A model generated the notes under the pieces. It was given only the letters and a program-made list of their open reading frames with translations, did not search any database and was not told where the DNA came from. Shown piece by piece: positions 16,849 through 26,147 of a DNA stretch of 64,000 bases. The translations under genes and the position numbers were made by a program. This stretch comes from JALSHZ01 sp964614535. Lineage in GTDB: Bacteria > Pseudomonadota > Gammaproteobacteria > UWMA-0217. Where the stretch lies: the NCBI GenBank assembly GCA_964614535.1, contig CAZTOZ010000071.1, forward strand, positions 18,454-82,453, given 5' to 3'. The number at the start of each line of letters is the position of its first letter. The stretch's first letter is position 1.

Positions 16849-19614
16849 ATGGACAAGACCTACAATCCCCACGACATCGAACAGCGCTGGTATCAGACCT
16901 GGGAAGCCAACGGCTATTTCGCCCCCTCGGGCAAGGGGAACCCCTACTGCATCATGATCCCGCCGCCCAATGTGACCGGCACGCTCCACATGGGGCATGC
17001 CTTCCAGGACACACTGATGGACGCACTGGTTCGCTACCACCGGATGAAAGGCGACAACACGTTGTGGCAGCCGGGCACTGACCACGCCGGCATCGCCACG
17101 CAGATGGTGGTCGAGCGGCAACTGATGGCGGAGCAAAAGACCCGTCACGATCTCGGCCGCGAGGCCTTCGTCGAACGCGTCTGGCAGTGGAAGGCGGAAT
17201 CCGGCGGCGCCATCACCCAGCAGTTGCGTCGCATGGGGGCATCGGTGGACTGGAGCCGTGAGCGCTTCACGATGGACGAGGGGTTGTCGGCGGCCGTCAC
17301 CAAAGTGTTCGTCAGCCTCTATGACGAAGGGCTGATCTATCGCGGCAAGCGTCTGGTCAACTGGGACCCGGTGCTCCACACCGCCATTTCCGACCTGGAA
17401 GTGATCGCCGAGGAGGAGAACGGCCACCTCTGGCACATGCGCTATCCGCTGGCCGACGGCTCGGGGCATCTGGTGGTTGCCACCACCCGGCCGGAGACGA
17501 TGCTCGGCGACACCGCCGTCGCCGTCCACCCCGACGACCAGCGCTACCAGCATCTGATCGGCAAGGAGATCCGCCTGCCACTGACCGACCGCCTCATTCC
17601 GGTCATCGCCGACGACTACGTCGATCCCGAATTCGGCACCGGCTGCGTCAAGATCACGCCGGCCCACGATTTCAACGACTACGAGATGGGCCAGCGGCAC
17701 GACCTCCCGCTGATCAATATCTTCACCGTCGATGCCACGATCAACGACGCGGCACCGGAGAAGTACCGCGGCATGGACCGCTTCGAGGCACGCCGGCAGA
17801 TCGTCGAGGATCTGAAGGCGCTGGATCTGCTGGAGAAGATCGACGACCACAAACTGATGGTGCCACGCGGCGACCGCTCCGGGACCGTCATCGAGCCGTT
17901 TCTCACCGACCAGTGGTACGTCAGGATCGAGCCGCTGGCCAAGCCCGCCATCGAGGCGGTGGAATCGGGGCGGATCCGCTTCATCCCCGAGAACTGGGAC
18001 AAGACCTATTTCGAGTGGATGCGCAATATCCAGGACTGGTGCATCTCGCGCCAGCTCTGGTGGGGCCACCGCATTCCGGCCTGGTACGACGATGCCGGCA
18101 ATATCTACGTCGCCGCCAGCGAAACCGAAGCGCGGGAGAAATACGACCTTTCCCCCGATCTGGCACTGCGCCAGGACGACGACGTGCTCGACACTTGGTT
18201 CTCCTCGGCGCTGTGGCCCTTCTCCACACTCGGCTGGCCAGAGCAGACGGAGGCACTGCGTACCTTCTACCCCACCAGCGTCCTCGTCACCGGCTTCGAC
18301 ATCATCTTCTTCTGGGTGGCACGGATGATCATGATGGGTCTGAAATTCATGGACGACGTGCCGTTCCGAGAAATCTACGTCCACGGACTGATCCGCGACG
18401 CCGAAGGACAGAAAATGTCCAAGTCCAAGGGCAACGTGCTCGACCCGATCGACCTGATCGACGGCATCGACCTGGAGTCGCTGGTGAAAAAACGCACCAG
18501 CAACATGATGCAGCCGGAAAAGGCGGCACAGATCGAAAAGGCGACACGCAAGCATTTTCCCGACGGCATCCCGTCGTTCGGCACCGATGCACTGCGTTTC
18601 ACCTTTGCCGCGCTGGCCTCCAATGGCCGCGACATCCGGTTCGATCTGCAACGGATCGAGGGCTACCGCAATTTCTGCAACAAGATCTGGAATGCCGCCC
18701 GCTATGTGCTGATGCAGTGCGATGGGCAGGACACCGGCGCCGGGGGCGGTGAGATGACGCTGTCACTGGCCGACCGCTGGATTCTCTCCACACTGCAACG
18801 CACCATCGCCACCGTTCACGAGCACATCGACAAGTACCGTTTCGACATCGCCGCCAAGGCGATCTATGAATTCACCTGGCACGAGTACTGCGACTGGTAC
18901 CTGGAACTCTCCAAGCCGCTGCTCTACAGCGATGGCGCGAGCGATGCCGAAAAACGCGGCACCCGCCACACACTGGTCACGGTGCTGGAGACGATGCTGC
19001 GCCTGACGCACCCGATCATGCCCTTCATCACCGAGGAGATCTGGCAGCAGATCAAGCCGCTGGCCGGCATCGACGGCGAAACCATCATGCTCGCCCCCTA
19101 TCCCGAGCAGGACGAACGCAGAATCGACGCCGATGCCGAGCGCGACATCGCCTGGCTCAAGTCGCTGGTGCTCGGGGTACGCAAGATTCGCGGTGAAATG
19201 AGCATCAGCCCGGCCAAACCACTGCCCCTACTGCTGGCCAACTGGCAGGCCGAAGACCGCAACCGTTTCGAGCGCAATGCCGACTTCATCCAACAACTGG
19301 CCAAGCTGGAGAGTGTCACCTGGCTGGACGACGAACAGGCCGCGCCCGAATCGGCCATGGCGCTGGCCGGTGAAATGAAAATCCTGATTCCGCTGGCCGG
19401 GCTCATCGACCGCGATGCCGAGATCGAACGACTGGAAAAGGAAATCGCCAAGCTGCGCGGCAATCTGGAAAAAACCGAGGCCCGTCTCAACAACCCATCG
19501 TTCGCCGGCAAGGCGCCGCCCGCCGTGGTCGAACAGACACGGCAGCAAGCCGAGGCACAACGCGCCGCACTGGCGCAGCTGGAAAATCAGCGGGAGAAAA
19601 TCCGCCGCCTGTAG
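16849..19614 (+). CDS. valS: Valyl-tRNA synthetase
   Basis: It charges tRNA-Val and edits misactivated threonine. The 921-residue class Ia enzyme has the HIGH-type motif HMGH (47-50) in PPPNVTGTLHMGH and KMSKS at 522-526. The CP1 editing domain lies between them, and an anticodon-binding domain plus a C-terminal coiled-coil arm (KEIAKLRGNLEKTEARL) follow. ATG 16849 (MDKTYNPHDIEQRWY) fits the family start. Everything expected is intact. It converges with the EAL-domain gene across a 97-base gap that has no clear terminator. Confidence 0.97.
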   Translation: MDKTYNPHDIEQRWYQTWEANGYFAPSGKGNPYCIMIPPPNVTGTLHMGHAFQDTLMDALVRYHRMKGDNTLWQPGTDHAGIATQMVVERQLMAEQKTRHDLGREAFVERVWQWKAESGGAITQQLRRMGASVDWSRERFTMDEGLSAAVTKVFVSLYDEGLIYRGKRLVNWDPVLHTAISDLEVIAEEENGHLWHMRYPLADGSGHLVVATTRPETMLGDTAVAVHPDDQRYQHLIGKEIRLPLTDRLIPVIADDYVDPEFGTGCVKITPAHDFNDYEMGQRHDLPLINIFTVDATINDAAPEKYRGMDRFEARRQIVEDLKALDLLEKIDDHKLMVPRGDRSGTVIEPFLTDQWYVRIEPLAKPAIEAVESGRIRFIPENWDKTYFEWMRNIQDWCISRQLWWGHRIPAWYDDAGNIYVAASETEAREKYDLSPDLALRQDDDVLDTWFSSALWPFSTLGWPEQTEALRTFYPTSVLVTGFDIIFFWVARMIMMGLKFMDDVPFREIYVHGLIRDAEGQKMSKSKGNVLDPIDLIDGIDLESLVKKRTSNMMQPEKAAQIEKATRKHFPDGIPSFGTDALRFTFAALASNGRDIRFDLQRIEGYRNFCNKIWNAARYVLMQCDGQDTGAGGGEMTLSLADRWILSTLQRTIATVHEHIDKYRFDIAAKAIYEFTWHEYCDWYLELSKPLLYSDGASDAEKRGTRHTLVTVLETMLRLTHPIMPFITEEIWQQIKPLAGIDGETIMLAPYPEQDERRIDADAERDIAWLKSLVLGVRKIRGEMSISPAKPLPLLLANWQAEDRNRFERNADFIQQLAKLESVTWLDDEQAAPESAMALAGEMKILIPLAGLIDRDAEIERLEKEIAKLRGNLEKTEARLNNPSFAGKAPPAVVEQTRQQAEAQRAALAQLENQREKIRRL

Positions 19615-19711
19615 CCGGGCCCGGAACAAGCCATCTGCGGTTTCGCTCAATCTCCGGAGGCGGTTATCGGGGAGGCACAAAGCGGCGACCTTCCGTCCGA
19701 CGCCACCCGAT

Positions 19712-21049
19712 TCATGGCCGATACCAGTCGCCTCGCCGTAACCATTCGACGAACTCGTCCGGCGGCAACGGACGGCTGATGAAATAGCCCTGAACCACGT
19801 CGCAGCCGGCCTCCATCGCCAGATGGTAGGTCTCGGCATCCTCGACGCCTTCGGCGATCACACGCAACCCCAAACCATGCGCCAGCTCGGCGATGGTATG
19901 GACGATCAGGCGATCCTTGCGGTCGTTGCGCATGTTGTCGACGAACGCCCGGTCGATCTTGATCTCCTGAATCGGGATATTCTTCAGATATTCGAATGAC
20001 GAATAGCCGGTGCCGAAATCGTCCATCGACAGCTTGATGCCCATCTCGTTGAATTCGGAAAAGACCTCCATTGCCTTCTCCGGATTTTCCATGAACGCCG
20101 TCTCGGTGATCTCCAGTGTCAACGCCTCCACCGGCATGCCCCAGATGTTGCGGCGACCGATGAAGCGCATCAGTGCCGGATCGGGAATGACCTCAGGCGA
20201 GAGGTTCACCGCAATCGGCACCGCGTTTTCCCCCCAGCGTCTGTACTGGAGAATGGCGTTGTTGAGGGTCTGGAACGTCAGGTCGTTGATCAGGCCGCCA
20301 CGCTCGGCCGTGGCGATGATCAGGTCGGGACGGATGGCGCCGAACACCGGGCTGGTCCAGCGCACCAGCGACTCGACGCCCACCACCTCACCGGTGTGAA
20401 CGTCCACCTTCGGCTGAAAGACCGAGCCGATCTCGTTCTGCGCCAGCGCCCGCTCCAGATCCAGCTGCAGCGCGAGAAAGGGGATCTCGTTCTCCTCCGC
20501 CGGAATGTCGTCGTGGATGCATTGCGGCAGCCGGCCATCGTAGGCGTGCAGCAATGCACTGTCGGCGAGCCGCATCAGCTCCGGCGCCTGAACGGCCCGA
20601 TCCACCGAGTAGCTGGCGCCGATGGTGACATTGACGCGGAAACTGCTGCCCAGCACCGAAAACAGCGGGAAGACGATCTGCCGGATCTTGTTGATGGCGA
20701 GGCCCAATTGCTGGCGGATCTTCAAATCCGGCAGCAACACGACGAATTCCGCGAGCGACAGCGGAATGACCGTCACCTTCGATGGCAACTTCTCGTTCAG
20801 ACGCTTGAGCATCATCTTGCTCAGCATCGCCGCGAAGCGGTAGCCGTAACTGCCGAGGATCCGCTGGTACTGGTTGATCTGCACCAGCACCACACCCACC
20901 ATCAGCGGTGTATCGGCGTTGGCCGACAGCATGGTCTGCAGGCGGCACAACACATCGTCCCGCGGCACCGTGCGGAAGCCGATGTCACCGCATTCACATT
21001 GTTCGAGCGGCGAAAGATCAGAGATAGAAGTCGTCGGCTGAGACACCAT
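19712..21049 (-). CDS. EAL-domain c-di-GMP phosphodiesterase with degenerate GGDEF domain
   Basis: This 445-residue cytoplasmic protein has no membrane segment. The N-terminal GGDEF-like domain (about 30-180) has SLAEF where the signature should be, so cyclase activity is lost. The EAL domain (about 195-435) reads ESL but keeps the catalytic set: E226, N282, E313, D343-D344 in DDFGTG, K364, E400 and Q420. It is therefore probably an active c-di-GMP phosphodiesterase, perhaps tuned by its dead cyclase domain. A CxC (C18, C20) lies near the N-terminus. The start ATG lies 32 bases inside the preceding HD-GYP gene, so the two are coupled. Confidence 0.88.
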   Translation of the reverse strand: MVSQPTTSISDLSPLEQCECGDIGFRTVPRDDVLCRLQTMLSANADTPLMVGVVLVQINQYQRILGSYGYRFAAMLSKMMLKRLNEKLPSKVTVIPLSLAEFVVLLPDLKIRQQLGLAINKIRQIVFPLFSVLGSSFRVNVTIGASYSVDRAVQAPELMRLADSALLHAYDGRLPQCIHDDIPAEENEIPFLALQLDLERALAQNEIGSVFQPKVDVHTGEVVGVESLVRWTSPVFGAIRPDLIIATAERGGLINDLTFQTLNNAILQYRRWGENAVPIAVNLSPEVIPDPALMRFIGRRNIWGMPVEALTLEITETAFMENPEKAMEVFSEFNEMGIKLSMDDFGTGYSSFEYLKNIPIQEIKIDRAFVDNMRNDRKDRLIVHTIAELAHGLGLRVIAEGVEDAETYHLAMEAGCDVVQGYFISRPLPPDEFVEWLRRGDWYRP

Positions 21050-22343
21050 AGGCCCCCGGCTTCAGCGCCGATTCGATGAAGAGCTTGTCGCCGTTCTTGT
21101 CCACCAGTTCGAGGGAGAGATCACAGTTGTAGGGCATCTCGACTTCACGCTTCTGCGCATCACGGACGATCAGCACCGTCGGACGCAGACGCCGCAGCGG
21201 GTTCTGCTCGATGACGATGCCCACCTCTCCCGAACTGAGCAGCACCAGCGATCCGGTCGGATAGACGCCGAGGCACTGAATGAACTCCTCCACCAGCTCC
21301 GGCTGGAATCGCGTACCACTGCCGTTGTAGAGGGCGTTGATGGCCTGGGAGGTGGTGTGGGCGGGGCGGTAGGGCCGCGGGTGGGTGTAGGCGTCGTAGA
21401 AATCGACAATGGCCGCGATCCGCGCATAGACCGGAATCTCAGATCCCTTCATCCCCTGCGGATAGCCCTTGCCATCGATCCGCTCATGGTGATAGGCCAC
21501 GATCGCCAACACCTCGGGATCGATACCCGGCGTCTCGGTCAGCACGTCGATGGAGTAGTCCACATGCTGCTTCAGCAACCGGACCTCGACACGATGCAGC
21601 TTGCCCACCTTACCGAGCAGGGCCGGCGGCAGCTTCAACTTGCCGATGTCGAGCAGCAGGACGCCGAGGGCCAGCTTGTCCAGCTCCCCTTCGGTGAGCC
21701 CGAGATGACGGCCGAACATAATGGCCAGCACCGACGCATCGACACTGTGGGAATAGCTGTAGTCGTCCTGCGACTTGAGCCGCGACAGCAGAAAGGAGGC
21801 ATCGGGGTTGCGGATCATGCTCTCGACGAGCTGGTGGGTCGAGCTCTTGATCTCCTCGACATTGAGCTCGCTGTTCTCGCCATAGGCGGCGATGGCATCG
21901 TCCAGCGAAGCCTCCAGCTCGGCATGCACCTCACGCGCCACCTCCAGCTCCTGCTCGACCGGGGCGGTGATTTCGTATTCGACGAACGCATTGGGAAAAC
22001 CGAGCGCATCGTGGGCCTTGCGGGCACTGGCCAACGTCTTCTCCCGCTCGTCGACCGCAGCCGGCTTCCACTGCTCGTTCTGCACGTCCCGCTGCATGAC
22101 GACATGCTCGACACCACCGTCCTCGGCGGTGGCCGATGCCATGCTGTCGAAAGTGCTGTTGACATGCCTGCCACGAGCCGGATCGATATAGACGTATCGG
22201 CAGCAATCCCTGAGCTGCCGGACCTCATCCTCCGACTCGATCAGAAATCCCTGCAACAGGAAAGGAGACTCGTGCCAGGGGCGGTCGAGTTCCGTCACGA
22301 ACATCCCCTCACTCAGCTCATCCACGGCGATCTTGACTGTCAT
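21018..22343 (-). CDS. HD-GYP domain protein with altered HD motif
   Basis: This 441-residue response protein has an N-terminal DUF3391 region (about 1-130) and an HD-GYP domain (about 180-360). H199, the KQH at 258-260, HHERIDGKGYP (285-295) and DFYDAYT are kept. The HDIGK metal motif, however, reads LLDIGK, with Leu231 in place of the histidine (codon CTC, one base from CAC). Loss of that ligand should weaken or abolish phosphodiesterase activity. It may act as a c-di-GMP-sensing or scaffold protein for the overlapping EAL protein. A PilZ-like tail (about 365-425) may follow the HD-GYP domain. Confidence 0.88.
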   Translation of the reverse strand: MTVKIAVDELSEGMFVTELDRPWHESPFLLQGFLIESEDEVRQLRDCCRYVYIDPARGRHVNSTFDSMASATAEDGGVEHVVMQRDVQNEQWKPAAVDEREKTLASARKAHDALGFPNAFVEYEITAPVEQELEVAREVHAELEASLDDAIAAYGENSELNVEEIKSSTHQLVESMIRNPDASFLLSRLKSQDDYSYSHSVDASVLAIMFGRHLGLTEGELDKLALGVLLLDIGKLKLPPALLGKVGKLHRVEVRLLKQHVDYSIDVLTETPGIDPEVLAIVAYHHERIDGKGYPQGMKGSEIPVYARIAAIVDFYDAYTHPRPYRPAHTTSQAINALYNGSGTRFQPELVEEFIQCLGVYPTGSLVLLSSGEVGIVIEQNPLRRLRPTVLIVRDAQKREVEMPYNCDLSLELVDKNGDKLFIESALKPGAYGVSADDFYL

Positions 22344-22917
22344 ATTCCGTTACGTCGTCATCGGTTCCGATCCGGAGCGTGACATTACCAAGGCTGTGGG
22401 ATCGGCTCTATGAGGCAGCCAAAAAATTCGGAGCACGATCACAACCGATCGTGCAAGCGGTCGCAAAGCCGGTGTCAACGGAGTAGCACAAAGAACTCAC
22501 CCGAATACTGCGTGAGAATGCAGGATTTTGGGGTAATCTCGGCGAGGCCGTTTGTTCGATTCAGCGAAAAGCCTGGCCGTCACCATGGTTACCGGTGAAT
22601 CGGGCACAATGGCCGCCGAGATTCTTCCAAACACGGCCTAGCGGCGCTGGTGACACGTCACACCTTGCAATCCCCCCATTATCTTATTAAACAAATCAAG
22701 GCGCTATGGCTCACTCTCAGCATTCTCTTGAGGTGGTCGGGGTAACTCTTTGGAATTTCCGGAACCGGAGAGGGGAAGACCCTCGAACCCGGTCATGTTT
22801 CCCCGCCGGGAACAGGCGATGAGACGGGCTGTTTCAGCACATTTTCAATGACTTGCCGATATCGACGGGCCCCTCTCCCCCCGCCGGCACATCGGGCAGG
22901 CCACCCGTCGGGAATCG
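22344..22917. other. Gene-free region between HD-GYP gene and prfC
   Basis: This 574-base stretch has no convincing coding frame. It contains one copy of the 51-base dispersed repeat and, around 22680-22720, an AT-rich patch (TTATCTTATTAAACAAATC) that stands out from the GC-rich surroundings. The region looks like an eroded insertion site. No RNA family is recognisable by eye. Confidence 0.6.
22500..22550. repeat. 51-base dispersed repeat, copy 2
   Basis: This matches 7727-7777 at 46 of 51 positions in the same orientation (CCCGAATACT ... GGCGAGGCCG). It sits in the middle of a gene-free stretch. Two copies 15 kb apart with no attached gene suggest a mobile-element end or a miniature repeat family. 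Confidence 0.8.
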
Positions 22918-24510
22918 TCAGGCGGGCGCGCCGTGCTCGCGGGTGGCATGGAAGCGGATCTCCGGCCACTTCTCCTGCGCCATCTGCAAGTTCACCCGGG
23001 TCGGCGCGATATAGACCAGATCGCCGCCGTGGTCGATGGCGAGATGGCCAGCCATCTTCTCCTTGAACTGCGCCAACTTTTTTTCGTCGTCGCTGCTGAT
23101 CCAGCGGGCCGTGGTCACATTGACGGCCTCGAACCCGCAATCGACGTTGTATTCCGTCTTCAGGCGGTGCGCCACCACATCGAACTGCAACACGCCGACG
23201 GCGCCGAGGATCAGGTCGTTGTTGGTCAACGGCTTGAACAACTGCGTCGCCCCCTCCTCACAGAGCTGGGTCAGCCCCTTGAGCAGCGCCTTCATCTTCA
23301 GCGGGTCGCGCAACTGGGCACGGCGGAACAGTTCGGGCGCAAAGTTGGGAATCCCGGTGAAACGCAGATCCTCCCCCTGAGTGAAGGTGTCGCCGATGCG
23401 GATCGTGCCGTGATTGTGCAGGCCGATGATGTCGCCGGGATAGGCCGCCTCGACATGATCACGGCTGGCCGCCATGAAGGTGAGCGCATCGGCGATCTTC
23501 AGATCCTTGCCGGTGCGTACCTGGTGGATCTTCATCCCTTTTTCGAAGGTGCCCGAGCAGACGCGGGCAAAGGCGATGCGGTCGCGGTGCTGCGGATCCA
23601 TATTGGCCTGGATCTTGAAAACGAAACAGCTGAACTTCTCCTCGGCCGGGTCGACGACCCGGCTCGACGCATCGCGCGGTAGCGGGCCGGGCGCGTATTC
23701 GACGAAATCGTCGAGCAGCTCGTTGACGCCAAAGTTGTTCAGCGCCGAGCCGAAATAGACCGGCGTCAACCCACCGTCGAGATAGGCCGCCCGATCGAAG
23801 CCATGGGAAGCCCCCTGCACCAACTCGATCTCCTCGCGCAACTCGTCGGCCATGCCGCCGATCAGTTCGTCGAGACGGGGGTTGTCGAGGCCATCGACCA
23901 CCTCGCCCTCCTGAATCTTGCCACCATGGGCTGGAGAGAAGAGATGAATCCGGTCGTTGCCGATGTGGTAGACCCCCTTGAGCCGCTTGCCCATGCCGAT
24001 CGGCCAGGTCATCGGCGCGCAGCGGATCTTGAGAACCTCCTCCACCTCGTCCAGCAGCTCGATCGGATCCCTGCCCTCGCGGTCGAGCTTGTTGACGAAG
24101 GTCATGATCGGGGTGTCACGCAGCCGGCAGACCTCCATCAGTTTGATCGTCCGCTCCTCGACGCCCTTGGCCACGTCGATGACCATCAGCGCCGAATCCA
24201 CCGCCGTCAGTGTGCGGTAGGTGTCCTCGGAGAAATCCTCGTGTCCGGGCGTATCGAGCAGATTGACGATGCGGTCGTTGTATGGAAACTGCATCACCGA
24301 CGAGGTGACGGAAATCCCCCGCTGCTTCTCCAGCTCCATCCAGTCTGACGTGGCATGGCGCGCCGCCTTGCGCCCCTTGACCGTCCCGGCCAACTGGATG
24401 GCCCGTCCGTAGAGCAGCAGTTTTTCGGTGATCGTGGTTTTTCCCGCATCGGGGTGGGAGATGATGGCGAAGGTTCTGCGCCGGCGCATTTCCTCGAGGA
24501 AACTGGACAT
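22918..24510 (-). CDS. prfC: Peptide chain release factor 3
   Basis: This GTPase recycles RF1 and RF2 from the ribosome after termination and aids post-peptidyl-transfer quality control. The 530-residue protein has G1 SHPDAGKTT, the DTPGHEDF switch II, FVNKLDRE (G4) and the RF3-specific C-terminal region (MALLKGLTQLCEEGATQLF type, here KALLKGLTQLCEEG). Length and motifs distinguish it from EF-G. It is transcribed alone from a promoter with a TATAAT box upstream. Confidence 0.97.
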   Translation of the reverse strand: MSSFLEEMRRRRTFAIISHPDAGKTTITEKLLLYGRAIQLAGTVKGRKAARHATSDWMELEKQRGISVTSSVMQFPYNDRIVNLLDTPGHEDFSEDTYRTLTAVDSALMVIDVAKGVEERTIKLMEVCRLRDTPIMTFVNKLDREGRDPIELLDEVEEVLKIRCAPMTWPIGMGKRLKGVYHIGNDRIHLFSPAHGGKIQEGEVVDGLDNPRLDELIGGMADELREEIELVQGASHGFDRAAYLDGGLTPVYFGSALNNFGVNELLDDFVEYAPGPLPRDASSRVVDPAEEKFSCFVFKIQANMDPQHRDRIAFARVCSGTFEKGMKIHQVRTGKDLKIADALTFMAASRDHVEAAYPGDIIGLHNHGTIRIGDTFTQGEDLRFTGIPNFAPELFRRAQLRDPLKMKALLKGLTQLCEEGATQLFKPLTNNDLILGAVGVLQFDVVAHRLKTEYNVDCGFEAVNVTTARWISSDDEKKLAQFKEKMAGHLAIDHGGDLVYIAPTRVNLQMAQEKWPEIRFHATREHGAPA

Positions 24511-24545
24511 GGGTGTAGGGGCCGAAAAGCGTGTAAGGGCGCGGG

Positions 24546-24573
24546 ATTATACAGTATTTAAGGGTATTCTTAA
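24546..24573 (-). promoter_or_regulatory. Promoter of prfC
   Basis: On the minus strand TTAAGA and a perfect TATAAT are separated by 16 bases, about 35 bases before the prfC start. It lies in the 173-base divergent gap shared with the SCP2-like gene. Confidence 0.6.
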
Positions 24574-24683
24574 TCAGTTGCATCGCCCGACGATTTTAGG
24601 CACGATCGACCCACACCACAGGCAAAGGGCCCCGGTCGACCGACCCGGGCGACCCACCACAGCAACATCACGAGGGTAAAAAA

Positions 24684-25079
24684 ATGGCAGATCTCTTCTC
24701 GCCCGAATGGATGGAAGGTTTCAAGAATGCATGGAATGCCGAACCTGAATTGAAAGACGCACTGGCCGCCATCGGCTTCAACTCCGTCATCGGCTACGGC
24801 TTCCCCGATGACGCCAACCCCACCGGCGTGCTGGTCGTCGAAAACGGCGAAGCCACCGCCGCCGGCCCCTACGACGGCCAGGAGCTCAACTGGGACATTC
24901 GCGCCAAGAAGGCGCAGTGGGAAAAATGGATGAGCAAGCCACCAGGCATGGCCGGCCTCGGCATGGCATTCACCACTGGCAAGATGAAATTCAAGGTGGG
25001 CGACTACGGCTCGATGCTGAAGGATCCGCGGATGGCCGGGCCGTTCATCAAGAGTTTCAGCGTCATGGCGCGCGTCTGA
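24684..25079 (+). CDS. SCP2 sterol-transfer-like domain protein
   Basis: This 131-residue protein resembles the SCP2 lipid-binding fold: LFSPEWMEGFKNAWNAEPEL at the N-terminus, a central sheet (ATAAGPYDGQELNWDIRA) and the C-terminal AFTTGKMKFKVGDYGSM that lines the cavity. In bacteria such stand-alone proteins are thought to bind hydrophobic ligands such as fatty acyl groups, but the ligand here is unknown. There is no signal peptide. GAGGG precedes the start, and a strong terminator follows 30 bases after the stop, so it is a single-gene unit. Confidence 0.75.
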   Translation: MADLFSPEWMEGFKNAWNAEPELKDALAAIGFNSVIGYGFPDDANPTGVLVVENGEATAAGPYDGQELNWDIRAKKAQWEKWMSKPPGMAGLGMAFTTGKMKFKVGDYGSMLKDPRMAGPFIKSFSVMARV

Positions 25080-25106
25080 CGGCCAACACCAGCAACACCA
25101 AGATGA

Positions 25107-25135
25107 AAATGGCCCGCCGTAGCGGGCCATTTTCG
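25107..25135 (+). terminator. Intrinsic terminator after the SCP2-like gene
   Basis: ATGGCCCGC-CGTA-GCGGGCCAT is a nine-pair stem followed by TTTCGTTTGTT. It separates the SCP2-like gene from hisI. Confidence 0.85.
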
Positions 25136-25161
25136 TTTGTTCCGGTATAGAATAGCGTCCC

Positions 25162-25599
25162 ATGAGCCTCTTCAAGACCAGCGAATCGGCCCGCAAGGGC
25201 GAACAATTCGATCTCGACGCCACCCTCGACGCCATCCGATTCAACGCCGACGGCCTGGTGCCCGCCATCGCCCAGCAATACGACAGCGGCGAAGTGCTGA
25301 TGATGGCCTGGATGAACCCACAATCGATTCGCGAGACACTGGCCACCGGCCGGGTCTGCTACTGGTCGCGCTCGCGGCAGCAATACTGGCGCAAGGGCGA
25401 GTCGTCGGGGCAAGTCCAGCAGCTCAAGGAGATGCGCATCGACTGCGATGGCGACACACTGCTGTTGCTGGTCGATCAGACCGGCCCGGCCTGCCACACC
25501 GGACGCAAGAGCTGTTTCTACAACCGGATCCGCGACGGCCACATGGAGGTGGACAGCGAACCGTTGATCGATCCCGCAACGCTCTACGGCAAGTCGTGA
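25162..25599 (+). CDS. hisI: Phosphoribosyl-AMP cyclohydrolase
   Basis: It opens the adenine ring of phosphoribosyl-AMP, the third step of histidine synthesis. The 145-residue stand-alone form has CYWSRSRQQYWRKGESSG, the metal-binding IDCDGD, and the zinc cysteines in GPACHTGRKSCFY. It is not fused to HisE, which is encoded 21 kb away at the end of hisBHAFE. A TATAGAAT box ends only eight bases before the ATG, so the message may be nearly leaderless. The stop codon overlaps the GTG start of yidD. Confidence 0.95.
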   Translation: MSLFKTSESARKGEQFDLDATLDAIRFNADGLVPAIAQQYDSGEVLMMAWMNPQSIRETLATGRVCYWSRSRQQYWRKGESSGQVQQLKEMRIDCDGDTLLLLVDQTGPACHTGRKSCFYNRIRDGHMEVDSEPLIDPATLYGKS

Positions 25600-25823
25600 A
25601 AAAACTCCTCACCGGGCTGATCAAGATCTACAGCGCCATCATCAGCCCCTATATCGGCCACAGCTGCCGCTACACCCCCACCTGCTCCGCCTATGCCATC
25701 GAAGCCATCGAACGACATGGCGCGCTCAAGGGATTGTGGCTCGGCGCCCGCCGCGTGCTGCGCTGCCATCCGTTTCACGAGGGGGGCATCGATCCGGTGC
25801 CGGCACCGCGGAAAAAATCGTAG
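25596..25823 (+). CDS. yidD: Membrane protein insertion efficiency factor YidD
   Basis: This small 75-residue protein works beside YidC in inner-membrane protein insertion. It has the conserved core IYSAIISPYIGHSCRYTPTC and SAYAIEAIERHG, with the cysteine pattern CRYTPTC and RCHPFHEGG near the end. It begins with GTG at 25596, overlapping the hisI stop by four bases (GTGA), so it is translationally coupled to hisI. In most gammaproteobacteria yidD lies between rnpA and yidC, so this location is unusual. Confidence 0.93.
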   Translation: MKKLLTGLIKIYSAIISPYIGHSCRYTPTCSAYAIEAIERHGALKGLWLGARRVLRCHPFHEGGIDPVPAPRKKS

Positions 25824-25873
25824 CGACGACGGGCTCTGCTACAATTTCCCCAAACCCGCCACTGACCAACACC

Positions 25874-26122
25874 ATGAGCGAACTGCGCGGCCTGGTGCCC
25901 CCCGATCCGTTGACCAAGGTCTCCCAACGACACTACGCCGTCGTCTATGTGCCACGGCGCAGCCGCAAACGCTTCGCCGCCAACTGCGTCGAAGTGGTCG
26001 ACAGCCTCGACGAGGCGCTGGCCAGGGCCGATCCCGACAACAAGCGCTACGCGGCCACGGTGATCGGGCCGTCGAAGTCGTCGGAAGGGCAGTACATCTA
26101 CTACCTGTCGGAGTGGCTCTGA
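25874..26122 (+). CDS. Small conserved protein, unknown function
   Basis: This 82-residue soluble protein has no motif I can name. It is basic in its first half (YVPRRSRKRFAANCVEVV) and has an aromatic C-terminus (GQYIYYLSEWL). A TACAAT box at 25840-25845 and the gap from yidD suggest its own promoter. It converges on the thioredoxin-HEAT gene with 25 bases between them. Coding is supported by the start context and the compact, non-shadow position. Confidence 0.65.
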   Translation: MSELRGLVPPDPLTKVSQRHYAVVYVPRRSRKRFAANCVEVVDSLDEALARADPDNKRYAATVIGPSKSSEGQYIYYLSEWL

Positions 26123-26147
26123 CAAGGCGCGGGGCAGACAGCCTCTC

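Noticed and set aside
16807..18651. Open frame of 614 codons on the minus strand opposite valS
   Set aside because: It is fully antisense to a canonical valS gene, has no domain, and is explained by high third-position GC keeping the opposite strand open.
20500..20960. Diguanylate cyclase activity of the GGDEF-like domain
   Set aside because: The signature is SLAEF, lacking the glycines and aspartate needed for GTP and metal binding.
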